DNA of 64,000 nucleotides from Citrobacter sp. RHB25-C09 (GCF_013836145.1 NZ_CP057483.1:4030001-4094000); one strand, 5' to 3'; shown: positions 47,643-60,714, counted from the stretch's first letter. Program-made: numbers and translations. The notes: generated from the letters alone by a model not told the origin.

Positions 47643-48772
47643 AAACGTTCACCGACTACTGGCAACAGCTGAACTGGGACGACATCCGCCTGCGTATTCA
47701 CAGCAAAACGGCCGCCGACGTTGAGCGAGCGCTGAACGCCGCCCGTCTCAGCCGCGACGATATGATGGCGTTGCTGTCACCTGCGGCAAGCGCATTTCTT
47801 GAGCCACTGGCGCAGCGTGCCCAGAAGCTTACTCGACAGCGGTTCGGCAATACTGTGAATATGTACGTCCCGTTGTATCTCTCTAATCTTTGCGCCAATG
47901 ACTGTACCTACTGTGGTTTTTCCATGAGCAACCGCATCAAGCGCAAAACGCTCGATGAATATGAGATTGCGCGCGAATGTGCGGCCATTCGTGAAATGGG
48001 CTTTGAGCATCTTCTGCTGGTCACCGGTGAGCATCAGGCAAAAGTAGGAATGGACTATTTTCGCCTTCATTTCCCCGCAATTCGCCAACAATTTGCCTCA
48101 TTGCAGATGGAAGTTCAGCCATTATCCGAAGCCGAGTATGCTGAACTGAAAACGCTGGGGCTGGACGGCGTGATGGTTTATCAGGAAACGTACCACCCGG
48201 CGATGTATGCAAAGCATCATCTGAAAGGGAAAAAGCAGGATTTCTTCTGGCGCCTGGAAACGCCGGACAGACTTGGGCGCGCTGGAATCGACAAGATCGG
48301 CCTGGGTGCGCTAATTGGCCTGTCCGACAGTTGGCGAGTGGATTGCTATATGGTCGCTGAACATCTGCTGTGGCTTCAGCAACAGTACTGGCAGAGTCGT
48401 TACTCCATTTCCTTTCCGCGTCTACGCCCGTGCGCGGGAGGCATTGAACCTGCCTCAATCATGGACGAACGCCAGTTGGTGCAAACCATTTGTGCATTTC
48501 GCCTGCTGGCACCTGACATTGAACTGTCGCTCTCCACGCGGGAATCCCCGTGGTTTCGCGATCGCGTGATCCCGCTGGCGATTACTAACGTCAGCGCATT
48601 TTCGAAAACGCAACCAGGAGGATACGCGGACAATCACCCGGAACTGGAACAGTTTGCGCCGCATGATGACCGCCGTCCCGAAGCTGTCGCAGCCGCCCTT
48701 TCCGCTCAGGGATTGCAGCCGGTATGGAAAGACTGGGATGCGTTTTTGGGGCGCGCCTCGCAACGCTTATGA
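47639..48772 (+). CDS. thiH: ThiH, tyrosine lyase (radical SAM)
   Basis: ThiH cleaves tyrosine by radical AdoMet chemistry, giving dehydroglycine for ThiG and p-cresol. The cluster motif CANDCTYCGF (CX3CX2C) lies near residues 85-92, with the family features MGFEHLLLVTGEHQ and RPCAGG downstream. Length 377 equals E. coli. It ends the thi operon and is followed by a terminator. Confidence 0.97.
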   Translation: MKTFTDYWQQLNWDDIRLRIHSKTAADVERALNAARLSRDDMMALLSPAASAFLEPLAQRAQKLTRQRFGNTVNMYVPLYLSNLCANDCTYCGFSMSNRIKRKTLDEYEIARECAAIREMGFEHLLLVTGEHQAKVGMDYFRLHFPAIRQQFASLQMEVQPLSEAEYAELKTLGLDGVMVYQETYHPAMYAKHHLKGKKQDFFWRLETPDRLGRAGIDKIGLGALIGLSDSWRVDCYMVAEHLLWLQQQYWQSRYSISFPRLRPCAGGIEPASIMDERQLVQTICAFRLLAPDIELSLSTRESPWFRDRVIPLAITNVSAFSKTQPGGYADNHPELEQFAPHDDRRPEAVAAALSAQGLQPVWKDWDAFLGRASQRL

Positions 48773-48823
48773 AGCAGGATGCAAGTGCATAACTCTTTTC
48801 CGAGCCGCTACGAAAGAGAGCAA

Positions 48824-48857
48824 ACGGGAGGTTGTGGTCCGCCTCTCGCTTTTTTTA
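48824..48857 (+). terminator. thiH: thi operon terminator
   Basis: CGGGAGGT pairs with GCCTCTCG (two wobbles) and is followed by a run of T residues (48850-48856). It lies about 55 nt after the thiH stop. Confidence 0.8.
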
Positions 48858-48885
48858 TCGTATGGCCGTCAGCAGCAGTGCTGTC

Positions 48886-48918
48886 CAGGGCGAAAGGCTT
48901 CTCCCTCGTTTCGCCCTG
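48886..48918. other. Perfect 10-bp hairpin upstream of the DGC locus
   Basis: CAGGGCGAAA and TTTCGCCCTG are exact inverted copies around a 13-nt loop. It lies between the thi terminator and the small ORF. E. coli has a small RNA (sroH) in the interval after thiH; I cannot say whether this is related. Confidence 0.5.
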
Positions 48919-48997
48919 CCTTCCTGTGAAAAAAGTGATAGTTAGCTGTCATCATTAATAACGAAACGACAGTAATTTGTTTTTAAGATAACTCATA

Positions 48998-49099
48998 ATG
49001 GACTATATCAGAAAGATTATAATTGTAGGCATCTTGTCCTGCTGTACCGAATACTCACTTTGCTTCAGGACCTCTCTCTTCAGGAACAATGAACAATAA
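48998..49099 (+). CDS. Possible 33-residue leader peptide or small lipoprotein
   Basis: An ATG at 48998 opens a 33-codon frame starting MDYIRKIIIVGILSCCTEYS, with a positive N-terminus, a short hydrophobic run, and a lipobox-like ILSC with three cysteines in total. Its TAA overlaps the ATG of the diguanylate cyclase (TAATG), the same coupling seen at thiC-thiE. The ribosome site (AAGATAA) is weak. No homologue is known to me. It may be a translated leader controlling the downstream gene, or merely a chance ORF. Confidence 0.4.
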   Translation: MDYIRKIIIVGILSCCTEYSLCFRTSLFRNNEQ

Positions 49100-50637
49100 T
49101 GGCTCGTCATTCCAGAAACCTTTCTTTTACATCTCCTATTCTGATGAGCTTCTCGGGGATCCTGTTAAGTTTCGTTCTGATTGCGTTTTTTATCACCTTT
49201 ACTCAGCGAAACGATTTTTTAGAGGATTATCATGGCATTAACAGAAACTTTACGCATAACCTGGCGGTAAATTATACCGAGTCCCTGTTACGTGAAAACG
49301 AGTATGTTCTTACCCGCGCAACCACATTCTTTTCCCGCAATGACCAACTCAATGAAATGGTGAATGTTAATCCTGAAGCGGGCATAAAGGTACTGATGCA
49401 GTTACAAACCCTGATGCCCACCGTCTCATCTATCTTTCTGCTGGATACCGAAGGACATTACCTGCGGGCACCGCAGGTTCTTAACAATACACACAGCCAA
49501 AAGTTTGATATCAAAACGCGCCCGTGGTTTCTGGAACAAGCCGAAGCCAGTACCTTTAGCCGCTACTCCCCGGTCTATCTGGAGTATTTCTCACAAAATC
49601 CGACGGTAACCGTCTATAAGCCGGTGATCTCGCCAGAAGGTATTCTAAAAGGCAGCCTGGCGTTCCAGCTCGATTTGACCTCAATGGGTTACACGCTGCG
49701 CCAGATGGTTGCTCCCGTACAATACGAGTTTTTTGTCGTCGACCGTGAAGGCAAAGTAGTTATACATCCGGATACGGGCGCGATTTTTAAGACGTATGTC
49801 AGCAAGAAGGTCATGAGTCAGATGACCAGCGGTGAGGGGTATCTCTACGAGTCGGGCAGTCAAACCTGGTATTACTATTACTCTTTTACTAACCCGGACT
49901 GGTTTGTTATTTATCGTGTTTCCAATTCGACGCTGTTAGACCTGACGCGTCATGAAACGAATATCGTCGCCTGGGGGTTTGCGCTGGCAGCCATCATGAT
50001 TGTGCTGTTTGGCCTGTATTTACGCCATGCTTCTCGTACCGTGCTGATGAATATCATTAACGCGATCAAAACCGGCGATGTCAAACGAGCCCCGCGTCTT
50101 GAAGCAATGCTGAGTAAAGCCATTGAATCGAATAAAGAGCGCCAGATGGATTACGCACGCCAGGCAACCATCGACGCGCTGACCGGCTGCAAAAACCGCC
50201 GGGCTTTTGATAATGATATCGCCGCGCTGATGAACAATCATCAACCCTTTACACTGGCTTTAGTCGACATCGACAACTTCAAATCCATCAATGATACCTG
50301 GGGCCATCTGACCGGTGACATCGTGCTGCGTAACGTTGCCCGTGAAGGGATTCAGATCATGCAGCCAGCCTCAGTTTCAGTTTACCGCTACGGGGGAGAA
50401 GAGTTTGCCGTGCTGTTCTCCGGCGAACAACTCAACAATGCATTCTCGCTGTTGGAACAGTGGCGTATTCAGATTGCGGAGCGCACCTGGCGCGAAGAGA
50501 ACCTGCACGTTACCTTTAGCGTAGGGCTGGGGGAATGGCATCTGCAAACGCAGGAAGAGCTCATCATGCGTGTGGACGAAGCATTGTATAAAGCAAAACA
50601 GGAAGGAAAAAACCGCATTATTGTGGCCGAACGCTGA
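49099..50637 (+). CDS. Membrane diguanylate cyclase (dCache-GGDEF)
   Basis: The protein should make cyclic di-GMP from GTP. An N-terminal membrane span (about residues 13-35) leads into a periplasmic Cache-type sensor domain (RPWFLEQAEAS, YSPVYLEYFSQNPTVTV). A second span lies at ~288-308, followed by a linker helix and a GGDEF domain with active-site variant GGEEF (~431-435), the DIDNFKSIND metal/nucleotide site and DALTGCKNRRAF. The RxxD product-inhibition site before GGEEF is missing. It is not part of the E. coli K-12 thiH-rpoC interval. Confidence 0.9.
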   Translation: MARHSRNLSFTSPILMSFSGILLSFVLIAFFITFTQRNDFLEDYHGINRNFTHNLAVNYTESLLRENEYVLTRATTFFSRNDQLNEMVNVNPEAGIKVLMQLQTLMPTVSSIFLLDTEGHYLRAPQVLNNTHSQKFDIKTRPWFLEQAEASTFSRYSPVYLEYFSQNPTVTVYKPVISPEGILKGSLAFQLDLTSMGYTLRQMVAPVQYEFFVVDREGKVVIHPDTGAIFKTYVSKKVMSQMTSGEGYLYESGSQTWYYYYSFTNPDWFVIYRVSNSTLLDLTRHETNIVAWGFALAAIMIVLFGLYLRHASRTVLMNIINAIKTGDVKRAPRLEAMLSKAIESNKERQMDYARQATIDALTGCKNRRAFDNDIAALMNNHQPFTLALVDIDNFKSINDTWGHLTGDIVLRNVAREGIQIMQPASVSVYRYGGEEFAVLFSGEQLNNAFSLLEQWRIQIAERTWREENLHVTFSVGLGEWHLQTQEELIMRVDEALYKAKQEGKNRIIVAER

Positions 50638-50656
50638 TCGCCCATGCCCCCCTGAT

Positions 50657-50680
50657 AAGCCCGTTGCGACGGGCTTTTTT
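50657..50680 (+). terminator. Diguanylate cyclase gene terminator
   Basis: AAGCCCG-TTGCGA-CGGGCTT with a following TTTTT run is a classic intrinsic terminator 20 nt after the stop codon. It shows that the downstream PTS genes have their own promoter. Confidence 0.92.
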
Positions 50681-50728
50681 ACAGATTGAGAATAACCGTA
50701 ACCGGTTTCATTATTTGTGCTGTTTCTT

Positions 50729-50744
50729 TGTGATGTTTTACACA
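50729..50744 (+). promoter_or_regulatory. CRP site upstream of the PTS IIB-IIA genes
   Basis: TGTGATGTTTTACACA matches 9 of 10 conserved CRP positions (TGTGA-N6-TCACA). It lies 78 bp before the IIB start, a plausible class I activation distance. Confidence 0.7.
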
Positions 50745-50821
50745 CATTCTCGGTAAGACGGTTGTTCTCATCTCAAGCACGGACTAAAGATGAAGTATCA
50801 ACGAAACCGTGAGAGCGAACT

Positions 50822-51130
50822 ATGAAGAACATCGTTTTATGCTGTGCCGCAGGAATGTCCACCAGCATGCTGGTTCAACGAATGAAAGACGCCGCGCAGA
50901 AAAAAGGCGTTGAGGTTTCCATAAGGGCCGTCCCTGTCGCTGAATTCAAAGAAAATATCGCCACGGCGGATATAGTCCTGCTGGGACCTCAGGTCAAATA
51001 TGAGCAGGCGAAATTACAGGCGCTGGCCGATCCGCTCGGCAAGAAAGTCGCGGTTATCGACATGATGGATTACGGCATGATGAAAGGGGACGCCGTGTTG
51101 GAAAAAGCCCTGAAACTGATGGAGCAATGA
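50822..51130 (+). CDS. PTS EIIB, lactose/cellobiose family
   Basis: This 102-residue protein is a free-standing EIIB of the lactose/N,N'-diacetylchitobiose family. The phosphorylated cysteine (Cys8) begins the P-loop-like motif CAAGMSTSMLV, and VLLGPQVKYE is the second conserved segment. It would receive phosphate from the IIA encoded next. No EIIC permease or sugar hydrolase is adjacent, so the substrate cannot be read from context. GAGAGCGAAC precedes the ATG. Confidence 0.92.
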   Translation: MKNIVLCCAAGMSTSMLVQRMKDAAQKKGVEVSIRAVPVAEFKENIATADIVLLGPQVKYEQAKLQALADPLGKKVAVIDMMDYGMMKGDAVLEKALKLMEQ

Positions 51131-51131
51131 C

Positions 51132-51449
51132 ATGGAAGAACTCGAAACCATTATTATGGAGCTGCTGGTTAATGCCGGAGCAGCACGTAGCCAGGCATTA
51201 ACCGCGCTGCAACTGGCACGCAAAGGAGATTTTGCCGGTGCGGAACAAGCAATGTCTGAGTCGCATGAATACGTGAAGCAAGCGCATAAAATCCAGACAC
51301 AGCTTATTGGCATCGATGAAGGCACGGGCAAGCTTCCGGTGAATCTGATCACCGTTCATTCGCAGGACCATCTCATGAACGCGATGGTTATTCAGGATCT
51401 GGCCGGCGATATGATTGAGATTTACCGTCGGTTACCCCCCGCCGCGTAG
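51132..51449 (+). CDS. PTS EIIA, lactose/cellobiose family
   Basis: The 105-residue protein is a trimeric, helical EIIA of the lactose/chitobiose family. The active histidine lies in TVHSQDHLMNAM, and the ELLVNAGAARSQALTAL and AEQAMSESHEYVKQAH helices match the family. It starts one base after the IIB stop and ends the small operon. Without an EIIC the pair may serve a permease encoded elsewhere or have a regulatory role; both are inference. Confidence 0.92.
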   Translation: MEELETIIMELLVNAGAARSQALTALQLARKGDFAGAEQAMSESHEYVKQAHKIQTQLIGIDEGTGKLPVNLITVHSQDHLMNAMVIQDLAGDMIEIYRRLPPAA

Positions 51450-51475
51450 GTAAAGAGCTAACAGGTATGAATAGC

Positions 51476-51547
51476 GCCGGATGGCGGCTTCGCCTTATCC
51501 GGCCTACAAACAATCTCATAGGCCTGATAAGCGTAGCGCCATCAGGC
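51476..51547. repeat. BIME between the PTS genes and rpoC
   Basis: A REP unit (GCCGGATGGCGGCTTCGCC...CCGGCCTAC) and an inverted partner (AGGCCTGATAAGCG...GCCATCAGGC) lie between convergent transcription units. Confidence 0.92.
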
Positions 51548-51590
51548 ATGAAGGCCTTTCACCGTATCCAGCTTACAATCCGCCAGGCAT

Positions 51591-51617
51591 AAAAAAACCC
51601 GCCGAAGCGGGTTTTTT
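51591..51617 (-). terminator. rpoC: rpoBC terminator
   Basis: AACCCGC-CGAA-GCGGGTT flanked by A- and T-runs is a bidirectional intrinsic terminator 18 bp past the rpoC stop. It can also stop the convergent PTS transcript. Confidence 0.93.
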
Positions 51618-51634
51618 ATTAGCTGCATCAACGA

Positions 51635-55858
<4,224 letters not shown>

Positions 55859-55934
55859 GGATTTGCTCCCGTCGGAGTTAGCACAATCCGGTGTCGGGGG
55901 TTAACCCGACACCAGTGACCTGTTTGAGCGAGAA

Positions 55935-58900
55935 TTACTCGTCTTCCAGTTCGATGTTGATACCCAGCGAACGAATCTCTTTCAACAGTACGTTGAAGGA
56001 TTCCGGCATGCCCGGCTCCATCTGATGGTTGCCGTCTACGATGTTTTTATACATCTTAGTACGGCCGTTCACGTCATCAGACTTAACGGTGAGCATTTCC
56101 TGCAGGGTGTATGCTGCGCCATATGCTTCAAGCGCCCACACTTCCATCTCCCCGAAGCGCTGACCACCGAACTGCGCCTTACCACCCAGCGGCTGCTGAG
56201 TAACCAGGCTGTAAGAACCGGTAGAACGCGCGTGCATCTTGTCATCAACCAGGTGGTTCAGTTTCAGCATGTACATGTAGCCGACGGTAACCTGGCGCTC
56301 GAATTGCTCACCGGTACGACCGTCAAACAGTGTGATCTGACCGGAAGTCGGCAGGCCACCCAGCTGTAACAGTTCCTTGATTTCAGACTCTTTCGCACCG
56401 TCGAAGACCGGCGTTGCGATCGGCATACCTTTGCGCAGGTTTTCAGCCAGACGCAGAACTTCTTCATCGCTGAAGGTATTCAGGTCAACTTTCTGACGAA
56501 CGTCTGAGCCCAGATCGTAGGCACGCTGGATGAACTCGCGCAGTTTCGCGACTTCCTGCTGCTGTTTCAGCATGGCGTTGATCTTATCGCCAATACCTTT
56601 TGCAGCCATACCCAGGTGGGTTTCCAGAATCTGACCGATGTTCATACGAGACGGTACGCCCAGTGGGTTCAGTACGATGTCTACCGGCGTGCCGTTTTCA
56701 TCGTAAGGCATATCTTCGATCGGGTTGATCTTAGAAATAACACCCTTGTTACCGTGACGACCTGCCATCTTGTCACCAGGCTGGATACGGCGTTTAACCG
56801 CCAGGTATACCTTAACAATCTTCAGCACGCCCGGTGCCAGATCGTCGCCCTGAGTGATTTTGCGGCGTTTCGCTTCGAGTTTCTTCTCGAACTCGTGTTT
56901 CAGTTCGTCATACTGCTCAGCCAGTTGTTCCAGCTGATTTTGTTTCTCTTCGTCGGTCAGGCCCAGTTCCAGCCAGCGGTCACGCGGCAGTTTGTCGAGC
57001 TTCTCAGCTTCAACACCACCGGAAACCAGCACCGCGTAGATACGACCAAACAGGCCAGCTTCGAGGATCTGCAGTTCTTCAGACAGGTCTTTCTTAGCCT
57101 GCTTCAGCTGCATCTCTTCGATTTCCAGCGCACGTTTGTCTTTTTCTACGCCATCGCGAGTAAAGACCTGAACGTCGATAACCGTACCAGAAACACCGTT
57201 TGGTACGCGCAGAGAAGAGTCTTTAACGTCAGACGCTTTCTCACCGAAGATTGCACGCAGCAGTTTCTCTTCTGGTGTCAGCTGGGTTTCACCTTTCGGC
57301 GTAACCTTACCAACCAGAATGTCACCACCGGTCACTTCCGCACCAATGTAAACGATACCGGATTCATCCAGTTTGGAGAGCGCAGCTTCACCCACGTTCG
57401 GGATATCAGCAGTGATCTCTTCTGGCCCCAGCTTGGTGTCACGAGACACACACGCCAGTTCCTGAATGTGGATGGTGGTGAAACGGTCTTCCTGGACAAC
57501 ACGCTCGGAAACGAGGATGGAGTCTTCGAAGTTGTAACCATTCCACGGCATGAACGCTACGCGCATGTTCTGACCGAGCGCCAGTTCACCGAGGTCGGTG
57601 GACGGACCGTCTGCCAGCACGTCGCCGCGTTCAACCGGCTCACCCAGAGATACGCAAGGCATCTGGTTGATACAGGTGTTCTGGTTAGAACGGGTGTATT
57701 TCGTCAGGTTGTAGATGTCGATACCCGCTTCGCCCGGATACATCTCGTCTTCGTTAACTTTGATAACGATACGGGAAGCATCGACGTACTGAACGGTACC
57801 GCCACGCTTAGCAACTGCTGTAACACCGGAGTCAACGGCAACAGCACGTTCCATACCGGTACCAACCAGCGGCTTATCAGCACGCAGAGTTGGAACGGCC
57901 TGACGTTGCATGTTCGCACCCATCAATGCACGGTTGGCGTCATCGTGTTCAAGGAACGGGATCAGGGACGCACCGACGGATACCACCTGCTGGGTGGATA
58001 CGTCCATGTAGTCAACCTGGTCACGGCTGAACAAGCTGGATTCGCCTTTGCTACGGCAGGTAACCAGATCTTCTACAAAGTGGCCTTCGTCATCCAGGTT
58101 GGAGTTCGCCTGAGCGATAACGTAGTTGCCTTCTTCGATAGCAGACAGGTAGTGAATTTCGTCAGTTACAACACCGTCGGTCACTTTACGGTACGGGGTC
58201 TCAAGGAAACCGTATTCGTTAGTCTGTGCATACACGGACAGGGAGTTGATCAGACCGATGTTCGGACCTTCAGGCGTTTCGATTGGACATACGCGACCGT
58301 AGTGAGTCGGGTGTACGTCTCGAACTTCAAAGCCTGCACGTTCACGGGTCAGACCGCCTGGGCCGAGAGCAGAGATACGACGCTTGTGCGTAATCTCAGA
58401 CAGCGGGTTGTTCTGGTCCATAAACTGAGACAGCTGGCTGGAACCGAAGAACTCTTTCACTGCTGCAGAAATCGGCTTGGCGTTGATCATATCCTGAGGC
58501 ATCAGGGTATCCAGATCGCCCAAAGACAGACGCTCTTTCACCGCACGCTCAACACGTACAAGGCCAACGCGGAATTGGTTTTCCGCCATTTCGCCTACGG
58601 AACGGATACGACGGTTGCCGAGGTGGTCGATATCGTCCACTTCGCCTTTACCGTTACGGATATCGATGAGCTTCTTCATCACTTCAATGATGTCGTCTTT
58701 GCTCAGGATACCGGAACCTTCGATTTCGTCGCGCAGCAGAGAACGGTTGAACTTCATACGACCTACCGCAGACAAGTCATAGCGGTCTTCGGAGAAGAAC
58801 AGGTTCTCAAACAGGCTTTCAGCAGCTTCACGAGTCGGCGGCTCACCAGGGCGCATCATGCGATAGATTTCTACCAGCGCGCTCAGACGATCGTTAGTTG

Positions 58901-59963
58901 GGTCGACACGTACGGTTTCAGAGATGTACGGACCGTGATCCAGATCGTTAGTGAACAGCGTTTCGATACGCTTGTGGCCAGACTGGCTCAGCTTAGCCAG
59001 CAGATCCAGGCTCAGCTCCATGTTCGCTGCGCAGATCAGCTCGCCAGTGGATTCGTCAACGTAATCTTTCGAGGATACTTTTCCAGCAATATATTCAACC
59101 GGAACTTCGATATGTTTGATATCGTCTTTTTCCAGTTGGCGAATGTGGCGCGCAGTAATACGACGGCCTTTTTCGACATAGATTTTGCCGTTAGCTTCGA
59201 TGTCAAAGGAGGCGGTTTCACCACGCAGGCGTTCCGGCACCAGTTCCATTTGCAGCTTGTTGTCGCGGATCTCGAAGATCACTTTTTCAAAGAACAGATC
59301 CAGGATCTGCTCAGTGGTGTAGTTCAGCGCACGCAGAATAATGGTCGCAGGCAGTTTACGGCGACGGTCAATACGTACGAACAGGTTGTCTTTCGGATCG
59401 AATTCGAAATCCAGCCAGGAACCACGGTAAGGAATGATGCGCGCGTTATACAGCACTTTACCCGAAGAGTGGGTTTTACCCTTATCGGAGTCAAAGAAGA
59501 CGCCAGGGCTACGATGCAGCTGAGAAACGATAACACGCTCAGTACCGTTGATAACAAAGGTACCGTTGTCCGTCATGAGCGGAATTTCGCCCATGTAGAC
59601 TTCTTGTTCTTTAATGTCTTTTACGGTGCCTTCCGGCGCTTCGCGCTCGTAGATCACCAGACGCAGTTTTACGCGCAGCGGTGCGGAATAGGTCACACCA
59701 CGGATTTGACATTCCTGAACGTCAAACACCGGTTCGCCAAGGCGGTAGCTGACGTATTGCAGCTCGGAATTACCGCTGTAGCTCTGAATCGGGAATACGG
59801 AACGGAATGCAGCTTCCAGACCATACTGCCCTTCAGGATCTTGCTCGATAAACTTCTGAAACGAGTCAAGCTGGATAGAAAGGAGATAAGGTATGTCCAG
59901 AACTTGTGGACGTTTACCAAAATCCTTACGAATACGTTTTTTCTCGGTATAGGAGTAAACCAT
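55935..59963 (-). CDS. rpoB: RpoB, RNA polymerase beta subunit
   Basis: The beta subunit forms half of the active cleft. The start MVYSYTEKKRIRKDFG at 59963 gives 1342 residues as in E. coli; the frame continues 11 codons upstream without a start signal. The rifampicin-resistance region (SQLSQFMDQNNPLSEITHKR) is wild type at the common mutation positions (D516, H526, S531). NTCINQMPC and the C-terminal EMEVWALEAYGAAYTLQEML are typical. Co-transcribed with rplJL and rpoC. Confidence 0.99.
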   Translation of the reverse strand: MVYSYTEKKRIRKDFGKRPQVLDIPYLLSIQLDSFQKFIEQDPEGQYGLEAAFRSVFPIQSYSGNSELQYVSYRLGEPVFDVQECQIRGVTYSAPLRVKLRLVIYEREAPEGTVKDIKEQEVYMGEIPLMTDNGTFVINGTERVIVSQLHRSPGVFFDSDKGKTHSSGKVLYNARIIPYRGSWLDFEFDPKDNLFVRIDRRRKLPATIILRALNYTTEQILDLFFEKVIFEIRDNKLQMELVPERLRGETASFDIEANGKIYVEKGRRITARHIRQLEKDDIKHIEVPVEYIAGKVSSKDYVDESTGELICAANMELSLDLLAKLSQSGHKRIETLFTNDLDHGPYISETVRVDPTNDRLSALVEIYRMMRPGEPPTREAAESLFENLFFSEDRYDLSAVGRMKFNRSLLRDEIEGSGILSKDDIIEVMKKLIDIRNGKGEVDDIDHLGNRRIRSVGEMAENQFRVGLVRVERAVKERLSLGDLDTLMPQDMINAKPISAAVKEFFGSSQLSQFMDQNNPLSEITHKRRISALGPGGLTRERAGFEVRDVHPTHYGRVCPIETPEGPNIGLINSLSVYAQTNEYGFLETPYRKVTDGVVTDEIHYLSAIEEGNYVIAQANSNLDDEGHFVEDLVTCRSKGESSLFSRDQVDYMDVSTQQVVSVGASLIPFLEHDDANRALMGANMQRQAVPTLRADKPLVGTGMERAVAVDSGVTAVAKRGGTVQYVDASRIVIKVNEDEMYPGEAGIDIYNLTKYTRSNQNTCINQMPCVSLGEPVERGDVLADGPSTDLGELALGQNMRVAFMPWNGYNFEDSILVSERVVQEDRFTTIHIQELACVSRDTKLGPEEITADIPNVGEAALSKLDESGIVYIGAEVTGGDILVGKVTPKGETQLTPEEKLLRAIFGEKASDVKDSSLRVPNGVSGTVIDVQVFTRDGVEKDKRALEIEEMQLKQAKKDLSEELQILEAGLFGRIYAVLVSGGVEAEKLDKLPRDRWLELGLTDEEKQNQLEQLAEQYDELKHEFEKKLEAKRRKITQGDDLAPGVLKIVKVYLAVKRRIQPGDKMAGRHGNKGVISKINPIEDMPYDENGTPVDIVLNPLGVPSRMNIGQILETHLGMAAKGIGDKINAMLKQQQEVAKLREFIQRAYDLGSDVRQKVDLNTFSDEEVLRLAENLRKGMPIATPVFDGAKESEIKELLQLGGLPTSGQITLFDGRTGEQFERQVTVGYMYMLKLNHLVDDKMHARSTGSYSLVTQQPLGGKAQFGGQRFGEMEVWALEAYGAAYTLQEMLTVKSDDVNGRTKMYKNIVDGNHQMEPGMPESFNVLLKEIRSLGINIELEDE

Positions 59964-60167
59964 AGGGTTCCTCAGCTCGCTGACAAGTCGACCCATCTGT
60001 CCATTGAGCGGACAGTTTGTGCAACACTATTTTGTTGACCGGAAAATCGAATACTTTCCGCAATACCTGTTGCTATCACGCTTAAACCATTTCATTGCGA
60101 TTTACACAGAGCAGGCGCTCTGTCGCAGTATATTAAGTCGTCGATAGAAACAAGCATTGTCAGGACA

Positions 60168-60200
60168 GCCAGTAGTCAAACAGTGTGAAACGCTACTGGC
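60168..60200 (-). other. RNase III processing stem, rplL-rpoB
   Basis: GCCAGTAG and CTACTGGC are perfect 8-bp arms around 17 nt, in the position of the known RNase III cleavage structure between rplL and rpoB. The whole interval 59964-60282 holds no gene; it carries this stem, the attenuator and the rpoB leader. Confidence 0.8.
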
Positions 60201-60212
60201 GCCTTACAGCGC

Positions 60213-60243
60213 AAAAAGGCTGGTGACCAAAAAGTCACCAGCC
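60213..60243 (-). terminator. Transcription attenuator between rplL and rpoB
   Basis: On the minus strand GGCTGGTGAC-TTTTT-GGTCACCAGCC is followed by TTTTTGCG. It is the partial terminator that in E. coli lets only a fraction of polymerases read from rplL into rpoBC, lowering polymerase relative to L7/L12. Confidence 0.9.
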
Positions 60244-60282
60244 ATCAGCCTAATTTCTTAGGCTGCAACCAGAAAAGTTGGC

Positions 60283-60648
60283 TTATTTAACTTCAACTTC
60301 AGCGCCAGCTTCTTCCAGAGATTTTTTCAGAGCTTCTGCGTCATCTTTGCTCACGCCTTCTTTCAGAGCGGCCGGAGCAGATTCTACCAGGTCTTTAGCT
60401 TCTTTCAGACCCAGACCAGTTGCGCCACGTACTGCTTTGATTACAGCAACTTTGTTAGCGCCAGCAGCTTTCAGAATTACGTCGAATTCAGTTTTTTCTT
60501 CAGCAGCTTCAACCGGGCCAGCAGCTACAGCTACAGCAGCAGCAGCAGAAACACCGAATTTTTCTTCCATTGCAGAAATCAGTTCTACAACGTCCATTAC
60601 GGACATAGCGGATACTGCTTCAATGATTTGATCTTTAGTGATAGACAT
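60283..60648 (-). CDS. rplL: RplL, ribosomal protein L7/L12
   Basis: L7/L12 forms the ribosomal stalk that recruits translation GTPases, in several copies bound to L10. The N-terminal dimer domain ([19 protein letters not shown]), alanine-rich hinge ([17 protein letters not shown]) and C-terminal globular domain ([17 protein letters not shown]) are all present. Length 121 is as in E. coli. It is translated from the same mRNA as rplJ, 66 bp downstream. Confidence 0.99.
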
Positions 60649-60714
60649 TTAAATTGTTCCTGAATATCAGAATAAGTTTATACGTAAGCGGATGCTTTAT
60701 AAAAAGAACTGCGA

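Noticed and set aside
56900..58500. Possible rifampicin-resistance changes in rpoB
   Set aside because: The resistance cluster reads as wild type at the usual positions; the few differences from E. coli elsewhere look like ordinary species variation.
56616..60038. A 1140-codon open frame opposite rpoB, and similar long frames opposite rpoC, aceB and rplA
   Set aside because: These are antisense shadows caused by strong codon bias in highly expressed genes; they lack starts with ribosome sites and have no family likeness.
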